A stretch of DNA of 64,000 nt from Nostoc sp. NMS7 (GCF_017115085.1 NZ_JABXKJ010000270.1:1-64000), one strand, 5' to 3'. Counted from the stretch's first letter, positions 10,080 through 18,027 are shown. Program-made: numbers and translations. The notes: generated by a model from the sequence alone, not told the origin.

Positions 10080-10340
10080 GTGAGTATTAATCTTGATTTG
10101 CCGCCAGAGCTAGAAAATGAGCTTTTTACTGAAGCTTCTCGGCTAAATCTGCCTCTTTCTGAATACATTCTTCGGATTCTTTCTGTGAGGCAGGTTTTAG
10201 CAAATCCTCCCAAGACAGGAGCCGAACTGGTTGCTTATTGGCAGAGCGAAGGTGTGATCAACTCACGACCTGATATTACAAATAGTCAAGCATACTCTCG
10301 CAAGTTACGCCATGAGTCCCAAACTCGTGAGCGAGAATAG
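10080..10340 (+). CDS. antitoxin-like small protein (PIN-toxin partner)
   Basis: This 86-residue protein starts at GTG with AGGAT about 10 bases upstream. It begins VSINLDLPPELENELFTEA, like the short strand-helix-helix of antitoxins that pair with PIN toxins in cyanobacteria. Ten bases after its stop a PIN gene starts but is cut after 13 codons (10350-10391), so this antitoxin appears orphaned. The family assignment is by general resemblance. Confidence 0.65.
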   Translation: MSINLDLPPELENELFTEASRLNLPLSEYILRILSVRQVLANPPKTGAELVAYWQSEGVINSRPDITNSQAYSRKLRHESQTRERE

Positions 10341-10349
10341 GTAAAGTAG

Positions 10350-10391
10350 ATGTATTTGCTAGATACTGACGTTTCGATTGATATTCAATGA
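10350..10391 (+). pseudogene. PIN-toxin N-terminal remnant
   Basis: ATG at 10350 opens the peptide MYLLDTDVSIDIQ followed by TGA. MYLLDTD is a typical beginning of VapC-like PIN nucleases (first metal-binding Asp), and the position directly after an antitoxin gene fits. Nothing downstream continues the fold, so the gene is truncated. Confidence 0.65.
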
Positions 10392-10558
10392 GCGCTTTTT
10401 TTCCACGTTAGGTGATCGCAGCTACACCGTTATTTCCGCAGATTAGATACCCGATTTGGATCAAAATTTTATTTTACCTACGTTAGATAGCTTGAGAATC
10501 TTGGGAATACTGATCAAAGAACTCAATTGTCTAAACCGCAGAAAGCTTGGAGGAGCTT

Positions 10559-12148
10559 ATGAATCAATCATGGTATCCAGCTCATACATTCAATGGTGAC
10601 TCTAGTTGGTTCGGTGGTGTGCGCTCCCTATCCATAAATCCAAGCCGCCAAATTATTGCTTGTGGCAGCGATGACAATACAATTAGATTATGGGATCTAA
10701 ATAATGGTCAACTTTTGACCTATCCGTTTGAACATACAAAATCTGTTCGCTCCATTACCTTTACTCGCAAAGGAAATGGTTTGATTAGCGGTGGCGATGA
10801 TGCCACCATTAGAGTTTGGGATTTAAGAACATCTCAGGAATTATTAACTTTTAATACTCATTCTCAACCAGTGACGGCAGTTGCTGTGGTTCCAATTTAT
10901 GATTTTGTTGTAAGTGGAAGTGATGACTATACAGTTAAAATTTTTAGTTTGAAAGAAAGGAAGGAGATTCAAACCCTTCGAGGACATTCAAATTACGTGC
11001 AGTCTGTTTCTGTGAGTCCTGATGGTTCATTGATTGCGAGTGGTGGTTGCGATCAGAAAGTTAAGATTTGGAGAACCAACATACACGATGAGATTTTCTC
11101 ATTTTCAACCCATTCAAAAGATGTACGTGTAGTTGTATTTAGCCCTGATGGAAAAATTCTTGCAAGCAGTGATGATAATGGGGACATCATTCTGTGGGAT
11201 ATGCAAACTGGATTATCTAAATGCACTATTCAGGGGCATTCAAGTAGTGTGCGTAGTCTAGGTTTCAGTTCTAATGGTGAGTTTCTCGTAAGCGGTGGTG
11301 ATGACGGCTACGTCAAGATTTGGAATCTGACGACAGGTACTCTAGATTCCTCTTTCTGTGCTCACTCAGCAGGAGTTAGCTCAGTCGCTTTTTGTTTTAA
11401 TAATCAGGTACTTGTAAGTAGTAGCTGGGATAAGACAGTCAAACTTTGGGTTCTCGAAACCGCAATTCCTAAACCTTCAAAAATCGGTTTTTTTAAAGGA
11501 CTTTTTGGGAAAAAGCAGCCTGAACCTGAGCTTGTTTCATCTTTGCCAAATTTTATTCTTCAACAAGTTCAAGGAAATAGTGAAAAGCTAAACGAGTCTA
11601 TGTTTAGTTCCGTTGGTGCTAACTTTGAAACTGAGGTTTATAGCTTTTGTTGGGAAACATCTCAGCCTCCAGTCAAGAATCCTCAGTTAGGTTTGGAGGA
11701 TTGGGAGCGATTATTGAGAGACTGGAAACGCCAAGAAGAAGAGCGCAAGAAAGAACAACGTGCAAAAGAGAGACTTCGCTTGCGAGAGCAACGTTTGAGA
11801 TTAGAGAAACAGAAAGAAGAACGTCTCAACACAGAGCAGCAACTACAGGCAGAGAAACTAAGACAAGAACAGCGGCAGCAAGAGAAAAAACTCAAACAAG
11901 TAAATCAACTTGGTGCAGTGATTGAATTACTTAATACATCGCTTACGCAGCAAGAGGAAAAACCCAAACAAGTAAATCAAGACCGAACTACTAATAATTA
12001 TCGGGATAACAGTACATCTAACCAGCAACGGACTACGACTAACTTCTGGGGCAGTAATTCATCAAGTAACTCAAGTGGAAAAGTCTATGTTCAAGGTTAT
12101 CGTCGTAAGGATGGAACCCATGTTGAAAGACATTGGCGCAAAAAATAA
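10559..12148 (+). CDS. WD40 repeat protein with coiled coil and basic C-terminal motif
   Basis: I place the start at ATG 10559, preceded by GGAGGAG; a TTG 12 bases earlier is also in frame. About seven WD40 repeats fill residues 15-300 (DDNTIRLWDLNNG, DDATIRVWDL, DQKVKIW, DKTVKLWVLE), forming a beta-propeller. A linker follows (FFKGLFGKKQPEPE), then a long charged coiled coil (about 365-450, rich in R/E/K/Q), an Asn/Ser/Thr-rich stretch, and a C-terminal YVQGYRRKDGTHVERHWRKK tail. That tail resembles a small conserved motif (Y-V-x-G-Y-x-R-x-D-G-T) seen at the ends of unrelated bacterial proteins. No enzyme domain is present; a scaffold role is inferred. Confidence 0.8.
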   Translation: MNQSWYPAHTFNGDSSWFGGVRSLSINPSRQIIACGSDDNTIRLWDLNNGQLLTYPFEHTKSVRSITFTRKGNGLISGGDDATIRVWDLRTSQELLTFNTHSQPVTAVAVVPIYDFVVSGSDDYTVKIFSLKERKEIQTLRGHSNYVQSVSVSPDGSLIASGGCDQKVKIWRTNIHDEIFSFSTHSKDVRVVVFSPDGKILASSDDNGDIILWDMQTGLSKCTIQGHSSSVRSLGFSSNGEFLVSGGDDGYVKIWNLTTGTLDSSFCAHSAGVSSVAFCFNNQVLVSSSWDKTVKLWVLETAIPKPSKIGFFKGLFGKKQPEPELVSSLPNFILQQVQGNSEKLNESMFSSVGANFETEVYSFCWETSQPPVKNPQLGLEDWERLLRDWKRQEEERKKEQRAKERLRLREQRLRLEKQKEERLNTEQQLQAEKLRQEQRQQEKKLKQVNQLGAVIELLNTSLTQQEEKPKQVNQDRTTNNYRDNSTSNQQRTTTNFWGSNSSSNSSGKVYVQGYRRKDGTHVERHWRKK

Positions 12149-12281
12149 GCGCCAAACTAAAAAATTTGCCTGCCAATGAACAAGATGCGGCGGGCTAGTT
12201 CCTGTGTACAAGCGTAAAAATCAGTTTCGTAGAGGCTTGGTGAAGGGATTGATATCTTTGGATTTGTTTCAGGTACACCCA

Positions 12282-12432
12282 TTAGGTTAGTTCAACCTCA
12301 ACATCTTTGCTTTTATTGTAGAACTGTCTCAAATCGAGGTGATCAATTAAGACGACAAAGGTGTTTGCACAACCGGGGTCTAAGATTTCGGTTGGTGCGA
12401 TCGCAATTATGTGAGTATTATCTATAGGCGAT
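12282..12432 (-). pseudogene. possible C-terminal fragment of an unknown protein
   Basis: On the minus strand the frame ending at TAA (12282-12284) reads about 48 residues including AIAPTEILDPGCANTF and HLDLRQFYNKSKDVEVEL. The composition is protein-like but no family is recognised, and no start or upstream part is present. It is probably debris. Confidence 0.3.
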
Positions 12433-12437
12433 CGCTA
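12396..12437. repeat. HIP1-bounded direct repeat, copy A
   Basis: TGCGATCGCAATTATGTGAG continues to a second HIP1-like site. It is repeated with few changes at 12718-12758, 322 bases downstream. Confidence 0.7.
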
Positions 12438-12474
12438 TATTCATCTGAAGTTAGGCGAGCGCTACAGACTTGTG

Positions 12475-12558
12475 TTCTGAACCAAGAGGCTCGTCTTCTG
12501 AACCAAGAGGCTCGTCTTCTGAACCAAGAGGCTCGTCTTCTGAACCAACGGACTTGTG
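12475..12558. repeat. four tandem copies of a 21-bp unit
   Basis: The unit TTCTGAACCAAGAGGCTCGT plus C is identical in copies 1-3 (starts 12475, 12496, 12517) and diverged in copy 4 (12538). The array is bordered on both sides by GACTTGTGTT (12467-12476 and 12551-12560). Confidence 0.9.
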
Positions 12559-12717
12559 TTGTCTACCAATCATTACGCACATAATAGCCAATTTATGAAG
12601 TGCGTAAGTCCTAAATTTAATCATTTGATCTGAGCAAAATAGGTAATGGCTCTTTATAAAAACTTTCCCAACTTGCCCACACTATCTTCGATCAAACAAT
12701 TCGCTGGTTTCTAGGAG

Positions 12718-12758
12718 TGCGATCGCAATTATGTAAGTATTATTTATAGCGATCGCTT
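12718..12758. repeat. HIP1-bounded direct repeat, copy B
   Basis: Second copy of the element at 12396-12437; it differs mainly by transitions and one missing G. Confidence 0.7.
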
Positions 12759-12843
12759 GTATTTTGAAAGAGTGGCAGACTGCCGCAAAGTTTTTGAGCA
12801 GGCGGGAATTCCAGACCCAGCCTTTTGAGTCTAGTTGGTAAAA

Positions 12844-13095
12844 TTAACTGTAAGGACACTCTACCGGAAAAGTCCGCTTGGGCAAATCTGTTTCTCCAAC
12901 AGCTAATTCGACACCTTTAAGATAGGCTTTGCGAAGTGCTTCTTCAAGGTAGGGTTTTAAGCTAGGATTGTCTTCGAGTAGTTTAGCATTGCAGAATGCA
13001 GCATAAGAAGGGAATGGTTGACCGTTTTCATCTATCAACTGACGATATCCAGCGTGTTCCTCTATGCCCTTGAGCCAAGTTCGTAGATGTTTGAC
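12844..13095 (-). pseudogene. truncated gene fragment (unknown)
   Basis: On the minus strand a frame without a proper start reads VKHLRTWLKGIEEHAGYRQL then IDENGQPFPSYAAFC and ends PKRTFPVECPYS. The N-terminus merges in another frame with the helicase fragment upstream. It looks like the C-terminal part of a conserved protein often found on mobile DNA, but I cannot name it. Confidence 0.5.
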
Positions 13096-13612
13096 ACTGC
13101 TTGTTCATTACCAGAGTTACCTGATTGATTCCTGAGCTTTTCTTGTTGTTCCCTTAAAAAAGGTTCTTGTTCCACTTGAATGCTAGCAATACAATCTTGA
13201 AACAATTGATCATCTGGAGCGTAAATGTATCCCAGTTGGTGTTCATAAATTAGAGCGCCTGAACCACGATCAACACGCGCAGCCCGCGTTACCATTTGCT
13301 CAATCCAAGGAGTACTTCTAATATGGGTCAAACAAGCAATATGGGTTACAGCAGGTATATCTAAACCCTCGTATGCCATTGCCACTGTTACTAAAATATC
13401 TACAGAATTTTTACCGTGAGTTTTGAAACGTTCAATTGCTTTCTTTGCTTCTTTGGTATCATAACTCGTAGCGATAGCAGCCATAACATTCATGTTTTTA
13501 AGCCACTCAAGGAAACGCTTTGCATTAGAAATGTTGGCGGCTACTACCAGCATCCTGGCTCGTCCATTTGACTGTTTATGAGCTTCTGCTATCGAGAGCG
13601 ATCGCGCTTTGC
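13062..13612 (-). pseudogene. SF2 (DEAD/DEAH) helicase C-terminal fragment
   Basis: The minus-strand frame opens near 13612 and ends at 13062. It carries the second RecA-like domain of an SF2 helicase: MLVVAANISNAKRF, then motif V-like MAYEGLDIPAVTHIACL, and motif VI-like WIEQMVTRAARVDRG. The Walker A and DEAH half is absent upstream, where a TAG stop and HIP1-rich DNA lie. It is therefore a remnant, perhaps of a defence or mobile-element helicase. Confidence 0.75.
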
Positions 13613-13700
13613 TCTTACCCTAAGCGATCGCAACCTAACAACCCCAACAGAGTGTAAGCAGAGATAATTTATAGTATGAGTTTCCTAACGATTCACAGCT

Positions 13701-13940
13701 ATGACAGAGCTACTTGAACAAGCGATCGCTAAACTAAAAAACTTGCCTGCTAATGAACAAGATGCGTAGGCGTAGCCCGCTACAGGCATCGCGGGGATGA
13801 TTTTGGAAGAACTAGAAGATGAACGCCGTTGGGATGAAGCTTTCGCCCGTTCCCGTGACGTACTCGCTTTCCTGGCAACTGAGGCAATGGCTGAATACCG
13901 TGCAGGAAAAACCCAATAGTTAGATCCAGATGCCTTGTAA
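13701..13940 (+). pseudogene. antitoxin-like gene broken by a 21-nt repeat and a nonsense codon
   Basis: The frame reads MTELLEQAIAKLKNLPANEQ-D-A, then a 21-nt insertion with TAG stops, then resumes in frame as IAGMILEELEDERRWDEAFA and AMAEYRAGKTQ. A second TAG (13917-13919) replaces what is probably a Glu codon before LDPDAL-TAA. Proteins of this shape are antitoxins of RelE-type toxins in cyanobacteria; no toxin follows. A shorter copy of the 5' part lies at 12149-12186. Confidence 0.75.
13767..13787. repeat. 21-nt element inserted in a HIP1 site
   Basis: The element lies between GCG and ATCGC, so removing it restores GCGATCGC and the open antitoxin frame. It begins TAGGCGTAGCCCG and ends CAGGC. 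Related elements are at 25394-25414 and 22055-22075. Confidence 0.85.
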
Positions 13941-13991
13941 AGTCACGTATAACAAGTTGCTCTCTCGGTTGTAGCTACACAGTGCGATCGC

Positions 13992-14085
13992 ATTCCCGAT
14001 TTTGATTAAAAGATGAGTGCTTATCGTGCGGGAACGGTGGCGAAATCTAAAGCAGTATCAACGTAGATTGAAGTTGATTGGAGCG
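13992..14085 (+). pseudogene. decayed fragment resembling mfd
   Basis: The sequence ATTCCCGATTTTGATTAAAA then GATGAGTGCTTATCGTGCGG parallels mfd near 8975-9072 (ATTACCGATTTAGATCAAAA, GATGAGTGCTTATCGGGCGG). The likeness continues through AAATCTAAA, AGATTG and TGGAGCGAT with small indels. It is non-coding and short. A still shorter similar piece is at about 10437-10465. Confidence 0.6.
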
Positions 14086-14104
14086 ATGTCTTTTTCCAGA
14101 TGAT

Positions 14105-14536
14105 TTATAAATAATCAAAAAATACTTCAGGTACTAATCGGAATTCCCCAGATTTCAAGCGAGAAATATCTATCCATAAGGCTCTATGTTTATGATTTGG
14201 TGATTCTGAAAAAACTAAACTTTCCAGTTGATAAAATTTGGAATCAGCAAAGTCACATTGATAAAGCTGAATAATTTCATGACCTTGCCTACCATTAAAT
14301 GTAAACAGGTTCTCTATACAACCCAAATAGCGAATATTCATTAAGTCTGCCTGAATTTCCTCTTGAAACTCCCGTTGTAAGGCGACGCGGCTGGTTTCGC
14401 CAAATTCAACACCACCCCCCAAAGCCCGATAAAATCTTTCTTGCTTTACGGGATCGTAGCCTTCAGAAAGAAATATGCGTCCGCCATGCCGAATTAGCCC
14501 CAAGACTATTACCCGAATTTCGCCTGCTTTATTCAT
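14105..14536 (-). CDS. Nudix hydrolase
   Basis: The 143-residue protein carries the Nudix box GGGVEFGET then REFQEEIQ at about residues 40-63, the Mg2+-binding helix that hydrolyses nucleoside diphosphates linked to another moiety. Residues 1-35 form the expected beta strands (EIRVIVLGLIRHGGRIFLSE). The substrate is not predictable. It starts 8 bases after the stop of the DUF3531 gene upstream on the same strand, so the two are probably co-transcribed. Confidence 0.88.
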   Translation of the reverse strand: MNKAGEIRVIVLGLIRHGGRIFLSEGYDPVKQERFYRALGGGVEFGETSRVALQREFQEEIQADLMNIRYLGCIENLFTFNGRQGHEIIQLYQCDFADSKFYQLESLVFSESPNHKHRALWIDISRLKSGEFRLVPEVFFDYL

Positions 14537-14544
14537 TGTTGTAA

Positions 14545-14997
14545 CTAATTATCGTAAATAGACTGAGGACGACTTTCGCTATTCTCGACAGGCCAATCGG
14601 AATTTTCGCCACCCATATATAACTCTTCAATGGTGACATATTCCTCACTTAGCTGGGTGAGGGCGTTGATTAAAATATCCAGAGCGATCGCATCACTGGT
14701 TCCTAAGTCAAACCAACAACGCCCCCACTGACCCTCATATTCAAACTCACCGATGTTGTGCATCAGTGCTAACAGGCTTTTGTCATACCCTTGTGCATCA
14801 TAATTCATGTAGCTGATATCGAGTCCAGTATCCTGCACCTGAAGATTCTCAGCATTAAATGCACCCAATTTACCCAGATAAAACCAGGAATTGAAAACTT
14901 CTTCTACAAACTGCTTTTCACGCGCCGAAGGATTTGTGCTGAATTTTAGCCAAATCCACATATCAAAAGGATTAATTTCGCGGAACTGAATCTCCAT
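14545..14997 (-). CDS. DUF3531 family protein
   Basis: A 150-residue acidic, soluble protein conserved in cyanobacteria and plastid-bearing eukaryotes (DUF3531 by recognition). It begins MEIQFREINPFDMWIWLKF and contains WGRCWFDLGTSDAIALDILI. No catalytic motif or membrane segment is apparent, and the function is unknown. It is first in a likely two-gene operon with the Nudix hydrolase. Confidence 0.75.
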   Translation of the reverse strand: MEIQFREINPFDMWIWLKFSTNPSAREKQFVEEVFNSWFYLGKLGAFNAENLQVQDTGLDISYMNYDAQGYDKSLLALMHNIGEFEYEGQWGRCWFDLGTSDAIALDILINALTQLSEEYVTIEELYMGGENSDWPVENSESRPQSIYDN

Positions 14998-15042
14998 TTT
15001 GGTCTAATATCTCAATTACTGTTCTGAAAATAAGCATATCAA

Positions 15043-15103
15043 AATGGGGAGTAGGAAGTGGGGAGTGGGGAGTTAGGAATTAGGAGTTAGGAGTTATTAT
15101 TTA
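15043..15103. repeat. GGGAGTG / GAGTTAG short tandem repeats
   Basis: Heptamers GGGGAGT and GAGTTAG are iterated between the DUF3531 and TPR genes. The same family appears at 17098-17125 and inside mfd. Confidence 0.7.
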
Positions 15104-15122
15104 CCGCCTGCCCTATGCCCAA

Positions 15123-16055
15123 TTATCTAGGATTGTTCAGGCTAACAGCAGTGCTGCGTTCATGCTCAATTTGTTTGACTAAATCGCCTGGGAGTTGGGA
15201 TTTTTTAGTCAATGCTTTGTCAAAATTAGCGATCGCTTCTTGGAACATCTGCTGGCTTTTTTGTTTTTGCCCCAATTCTTTCAGGATCTGGGCTTTGAGA
15301 TAATAAATTTCTGGATTATCGGATGTGCTTTTGATCGCCCGGTTGACATACTCTAGTGCCTGTGAATACCGTTTTAAATCTCGGTAAGCAAGAGCAATAC
15401 CCCGATCTACTAAATACCGAGGAGCCGCATTTTGTTCTAACCGTCCAATTGCCTGATCTGGGCTAGCAAAAGGCAAATTAACCGCCAACAATAAATCCAT
15501 ATAACCTTTGATTAAATTTAGTTCTGGATCGTTGGCGGAAACTGCTTCGGCTTTGTCTAAATATTCATAAACTTGCCGCAACTGACTAAAGACTTGCGGC
15601 ACACCCTTGACTGTACCCTCACGGCTGATAACTACTGCACCCTCTAAAAAATGACCAACAGCAGTGTATAAATTACCACGCAATGGATCGGTAGAAATCA
15701 ATTTTTGTCCGGTTTCTAGAGTTTTTTGGCTGTAGGTGTCCAGTTTAGCCCAATCCTTATTTCCGTATGCTAAAGATGCCTTGATAGCATAAGCTAGAGG
15801 TTCATTTGGCTCTTTGGATAGTGCTTGATCCAGATAACGCTCTGCGGCTGGATAGTTGCCCTGTTGGAAAATCGCTTTAAAAGCTGCTTCTGTTTGGTCG
15901 CCAATTTGATGAGGTTCACGATTGCGAAACGGATCGCCAGCCAGGGAGGGATTTACACACAAATTAAGTGCGAACGCAGTGGCAAAAGCAGTCTGAGCAA
16001 GGGTAGTCAGTCTAGCTGACACTACTAATCGAGCCGAAGATAATTTTTTAGTCAT
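15123..16055 (-). CDS. exported TPR-repeat protein
   Basis: This 310-residue protein has an N-terminal signal-like stretch (about 1-40, with TAFATAFALNLCVNPSLAGD, likely cleaved after SLA). TPR motifs follow: about 55-120 (GNYPAAERYLDQALSKEP) and 220-290 (KRYSQALEYVNRAIKSTSDN). The middle has a long helical segment with GTVKGVPQVFSQLRQVYEYL. It resembles a conserved cyanobacterial periplasmic TPR protein of unknown role; the location is inferred from the signal peptide. Confidence 0.75.
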   Translation of the reverse strand: MTKKLSSARLVVSARLTTLAQTAFATAFALNLCVNPSLAGDPFRNREPHQIGDQTEAAFKAIFQQGNYPAAERYLDQALSKEPNEPLAYAIKASLAYGNKDWAKLDTYSQKTLETGQKLISTDPLRGNLYTAVGHFLEGAVVISREGTVKGVPQVFSQLRQVYEYLDKAEAVSANDPELNLIKGYMDLLLAVNLPFASPDQAIGRLEQNAAPRYLVDRGIALAYRDLKRYSQALEYVNRAIKSTSDNPEIYYLKAQILKELGQKQKSQQMFQEAIANFDKALTKKSQLPGDLVKQIEHERSTAVSLNNPR

Positions 16056-16420
16056 TTTAACCCTCAGAATAATTGCGGTTGAAATAGTCGTATGTGTTAC
16101 TTAGAATCCAAAAAACGCTTAATTTTTACACTGAGCGACTTGCCTTGAGCGCAGTCGAAAGGAGTCGAAGTGTTAACTTGCCTCTGCTTCCAGGAAAATT
16201 TTCTTATATAAAGGTTGACTTTGGTAATTTTTCCATGTTCCCAGGCTTGTTATAGAGAATGTTTAAGGGTGAAAATGCCACAATGGAGAAAAACTGGATG
16301 ATTCTTGCTGCTAAATTAAAGTGTTAATCCAGATAATGCGCGAGAAAATTTTCCAGAATTTTCTAGATGCTCTCAGTGTAGCTAATCACTAATTTGCTGA
16401 CTTTTTGGTAATCTTAACAA
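16056..16420. other. divergent intergenic region
   Basis: About 365 bases separate the start codons of the TPR gene (minus) and the ABC ATPase gene (plus), and would hold both promoters. A GAGCGACTTGCCTTGAGCGC stretch followed by GTCGAA repeats near 16133-16168 looks like a dispersed repeat. No gene or tRNA is seen. Confidence 0.5.
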
Positions 16421-17095
16421 ATGCTCTATCTCCGAAATCTAATTTATCATCCTACAGCTTGCCCGACAGCGATTCTCAAATCGCTCAACATGGAATTAGC
16501 ACCGCAGCAGCTAGGTCTGATTATTGGCCCGAGTGGTTCTGGTAAAAGTACCTTATTAGAAATTTTGTCAGGACTAGCCGAACCCACTAGTGGCGGACTC
16601 TTCTGGCGGGAACAAGAACTTATAGCCGAACAGCTACAACAATTGGCTGGGTTAGTATTTCAGTTTCCAGAGCGACACTTTTGCGGTGGTTCGATTTTAG
16701 AAGAATTGCGTTTAGGACATCCTGAGTTAGGGTCAGAACGAGTCACACAGGCACTAACTGAGGTGGGATTAGAGCATTTATCGCTTTCGGCTGCTCCCCA
16801 TGCTTTGAGTGGTGGTCAGCAACGACGTTTAGCTTTGGCAGTGCAATTGATTCGCCAGCCAAATTTACTGTTATTGGATGAACCCACAGCTGGGTTAGAT
16901 TGGTCAATGCGTCGGCAACTGGTAAATTTATTAGCGAAACTGAAACAACATTGGACACTGTTGATAGTGACACACGATGCTGGGGATCTGCTAGCGATCG
17001 CAGACCGTTGCTGGACACTCAACCACGGTGAACTAGAATCAGTAGATCCAAGGACACTAGAGGCCAAAGTTAAAGAACCTCTACCAGCTGTATGA
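16421..17095 (+). CDS. ABC transporter ATP-binding protein
   Basis: The 224-residue ATPase has Walker A GPSGSGKST (36-44), a Q-loop at VFQFPER (79-85), signature LSGGQQRR (129-136), Walker B LLLLDEPTAGLD and the switch HD in IVTHD. It resembles the stand-alone CbiO/ECF-like ATPases of cyanobacteria and chloroplasts. No permease gene is adjacent, so the partner and substrate are unknown. It is followed by repeat DNA and then rsmG on the same strand. Confidence 0.85.
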   Translation: MLYLRNLIYHPTACPTAILKSLNMELAPQQLGLIIGPSGSGKSTLLEILSGLAEPTSGGLFWREQELIAEQLQQLAGLVFQFPERHFCGGSILEELRLGHPELGSERVTQALTEVGLEHLSLSAAPHALSGGQQRRLALAVQLIRQPNLLLLDEPTAGLDWSMRRQLVNLLAKLKQHWTLLIVTHDAGDLLAIADRCWTLNHGELESVDPRTLEAKVKEPLPAV

Positions 17096-17097
17096 AA

Positions 17098-17221
17098 AAG
17101 GGAGTGGGGAGTGGGGAGTGGGGGAGATGAGGGAGACAAGGGGGACAAGGAGAAAATAACTAATGCCCAATGCCCAATGCCCAATACTTCGACTTCGCTC
17201 AGTACAAGTGCCCAATGACTA
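17098..17221. repeat. short tandem repeat tract upstream of rsmG
   Basis: Successive arrays of GGGGAGT, GGGAGACAAG, TGCCCAA and AATGACT fill the whole gap between the ABC ATPase and rsmG. The last AATGACT unit supplies the apparent rsmG start codon. Confidence 0.8.
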
Positions 17222-17959
17222 ATGACTAACTTATTGCCTGAGATGGCAGAAATTTGGCAGCAAACTCTCAATTGGGAACCAACAGCCCAACAGCAAGCGC
17301 AATTCCAGAGACTTTATGAGTTAATCCTAGAAGGTAATCGCCAACTAAATTTAACTCGGATCACTGACTCCCACGAGTTTTGGGAAAAACATCTCTGGGA
17401 TTCTCTGCGAGGAATTGCGCCACAGGGGGAATTTATCCCGTCTTTTCAAGAAGCTGCATCTGTGATTGATATTGGCACGGGTGCAGGTTTTCCGGGTGTT
17501 CCAGTGACAATTATTGCACCTAATTGCAAAATTACTCTGATGGATTCAACCCGGAAAAAAATTACTTTTATCGACAATATATTAACTGAACTTGCCCTGA
17601 CTAATGCCAAAACTCTTGTTGGTAGGGCTGAAGAAATCGGTCAGCAACCCCAGCACCGACAAGCTTATGATATTGCCTTGATCCGCGCTGTTGGGACAGC
17701 TTCTGTTTGTGCAGAATATGCCTTACCATTACTCAAACGAAGTGGTTTAGCGATAATTTATCGTGGGAATTGGACAGAGGAAGAAACCACAGTTTTGCAA
17801 AATACTGTTAACCAGCTAGGTGGTGTGATTGAATTAATTGAAAAATTTACCACACCTATAAGTGATAGCATCCGTCATTGCCTTTATGTGCGTAAGGTAG
17901 CAAACACACCAGCTAATTTTCCCCGTGCTACAGGTGTACCTTCTCAAAACCCGCTTTGA
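17222..17959 (+). CDS. rsmG: 16S rRNA (guanine-N7) methyltransferase RsmG
   Basis: The 245-residue protein methylates N7 of G527 in 16S rRNA. The SAM site DIGTGAGFPGVP is at about residues 80-91, preceded by the family N-terminal pattern NRQLNLTRITDSHEFWEKHLWDS (split by helices) and followed by LMDSTRKKITFI. The start ATG at 17222 lies inside an AATGACT tandem repeat without a clear ribosome binding site; ATG 17243 (MAEIW) is an alternative. The C-terminal tail past about residue 228 is variable. Confidence 0.93.
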   Translation: MTNLLPEMAEIWQQTLNWEPTAQQQAQFQRLYELILEGNRQLNLTRITDSHEFWEKHLWDSLRGIAPQGEFIPSFQEAASVIDIGTGAGFPGVPVTIIAPNCKITLMDSTRKKITFIDNILTELALTNAKTLVGRAEEIGQQPQHRQAYDIALIRAVGTASVCAEYALPLLKRSGLAIIYRGNWTEEETTVLQNTVNQLGGVIELIEKFTTPISDSIRHCLYVRKVANTPANFPRATGVPSQNPL

Positions 17960-17982
17960 GGAGGGAGTGCGAGAATATAATA

Positions 17983-18027
17983 AAAGAACCCCACCCCCAA
18001 CCCCTCCCCGCCGGCGGGGAGGGGAGC
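17983..18027. repeat. C-rich hairpin repeat, copy 2
   Basis: AAGAACCCCACCCCCAACCC is followed by a CCCCGCCGGCGGGG stem and AGGGG. It lies shortly downstream of rsmG and could serve as a terminator. Same family as 374-427. Confidence 0.75.

Larger units (their letters stand above)
12149..12843. other. gene-debris region
   Basis: No intact gene is seen. Contents: a short piece matching the beginning of the antitoxin at 13701 (12149-12186, AAACTAAAAAATTTGCCTGC), a possible minus-strand C-terminal fragment (12282-12432), two HIP1-bounded direct repeats (12396-12437 and 12718-12758), a 21-bp tandem repeat (12475-12558), and a degenerate element ending GTGCGTAAGTCCT at 12612. Confidence 0.6.

Noticed and set aside
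11647-11925. Arg-rich frames on both strands inside the WD40 gene
   Set aside because: They are shadows of the charged coiled-coil codons.
12475-12558. CRISPR-like array
   Set aside because: Copies are directly abutting with no spacers; it is a simple 21-bp tandem repeat.
12548-12612. Fourth copy of the AGGACTTACGCAAA MITE
   Set aside because: Only the right end (GTGCGTAAGTCCT) matches well; the left end GGACTTGTG is weak and the core is unrelated, so I do not count it.
15123-16055. Photosystem assembly factor (Ycf3-like) assignment for the TPR protein
   Set aside because: TPR content alone does not support it, and the signal peptide points to export.
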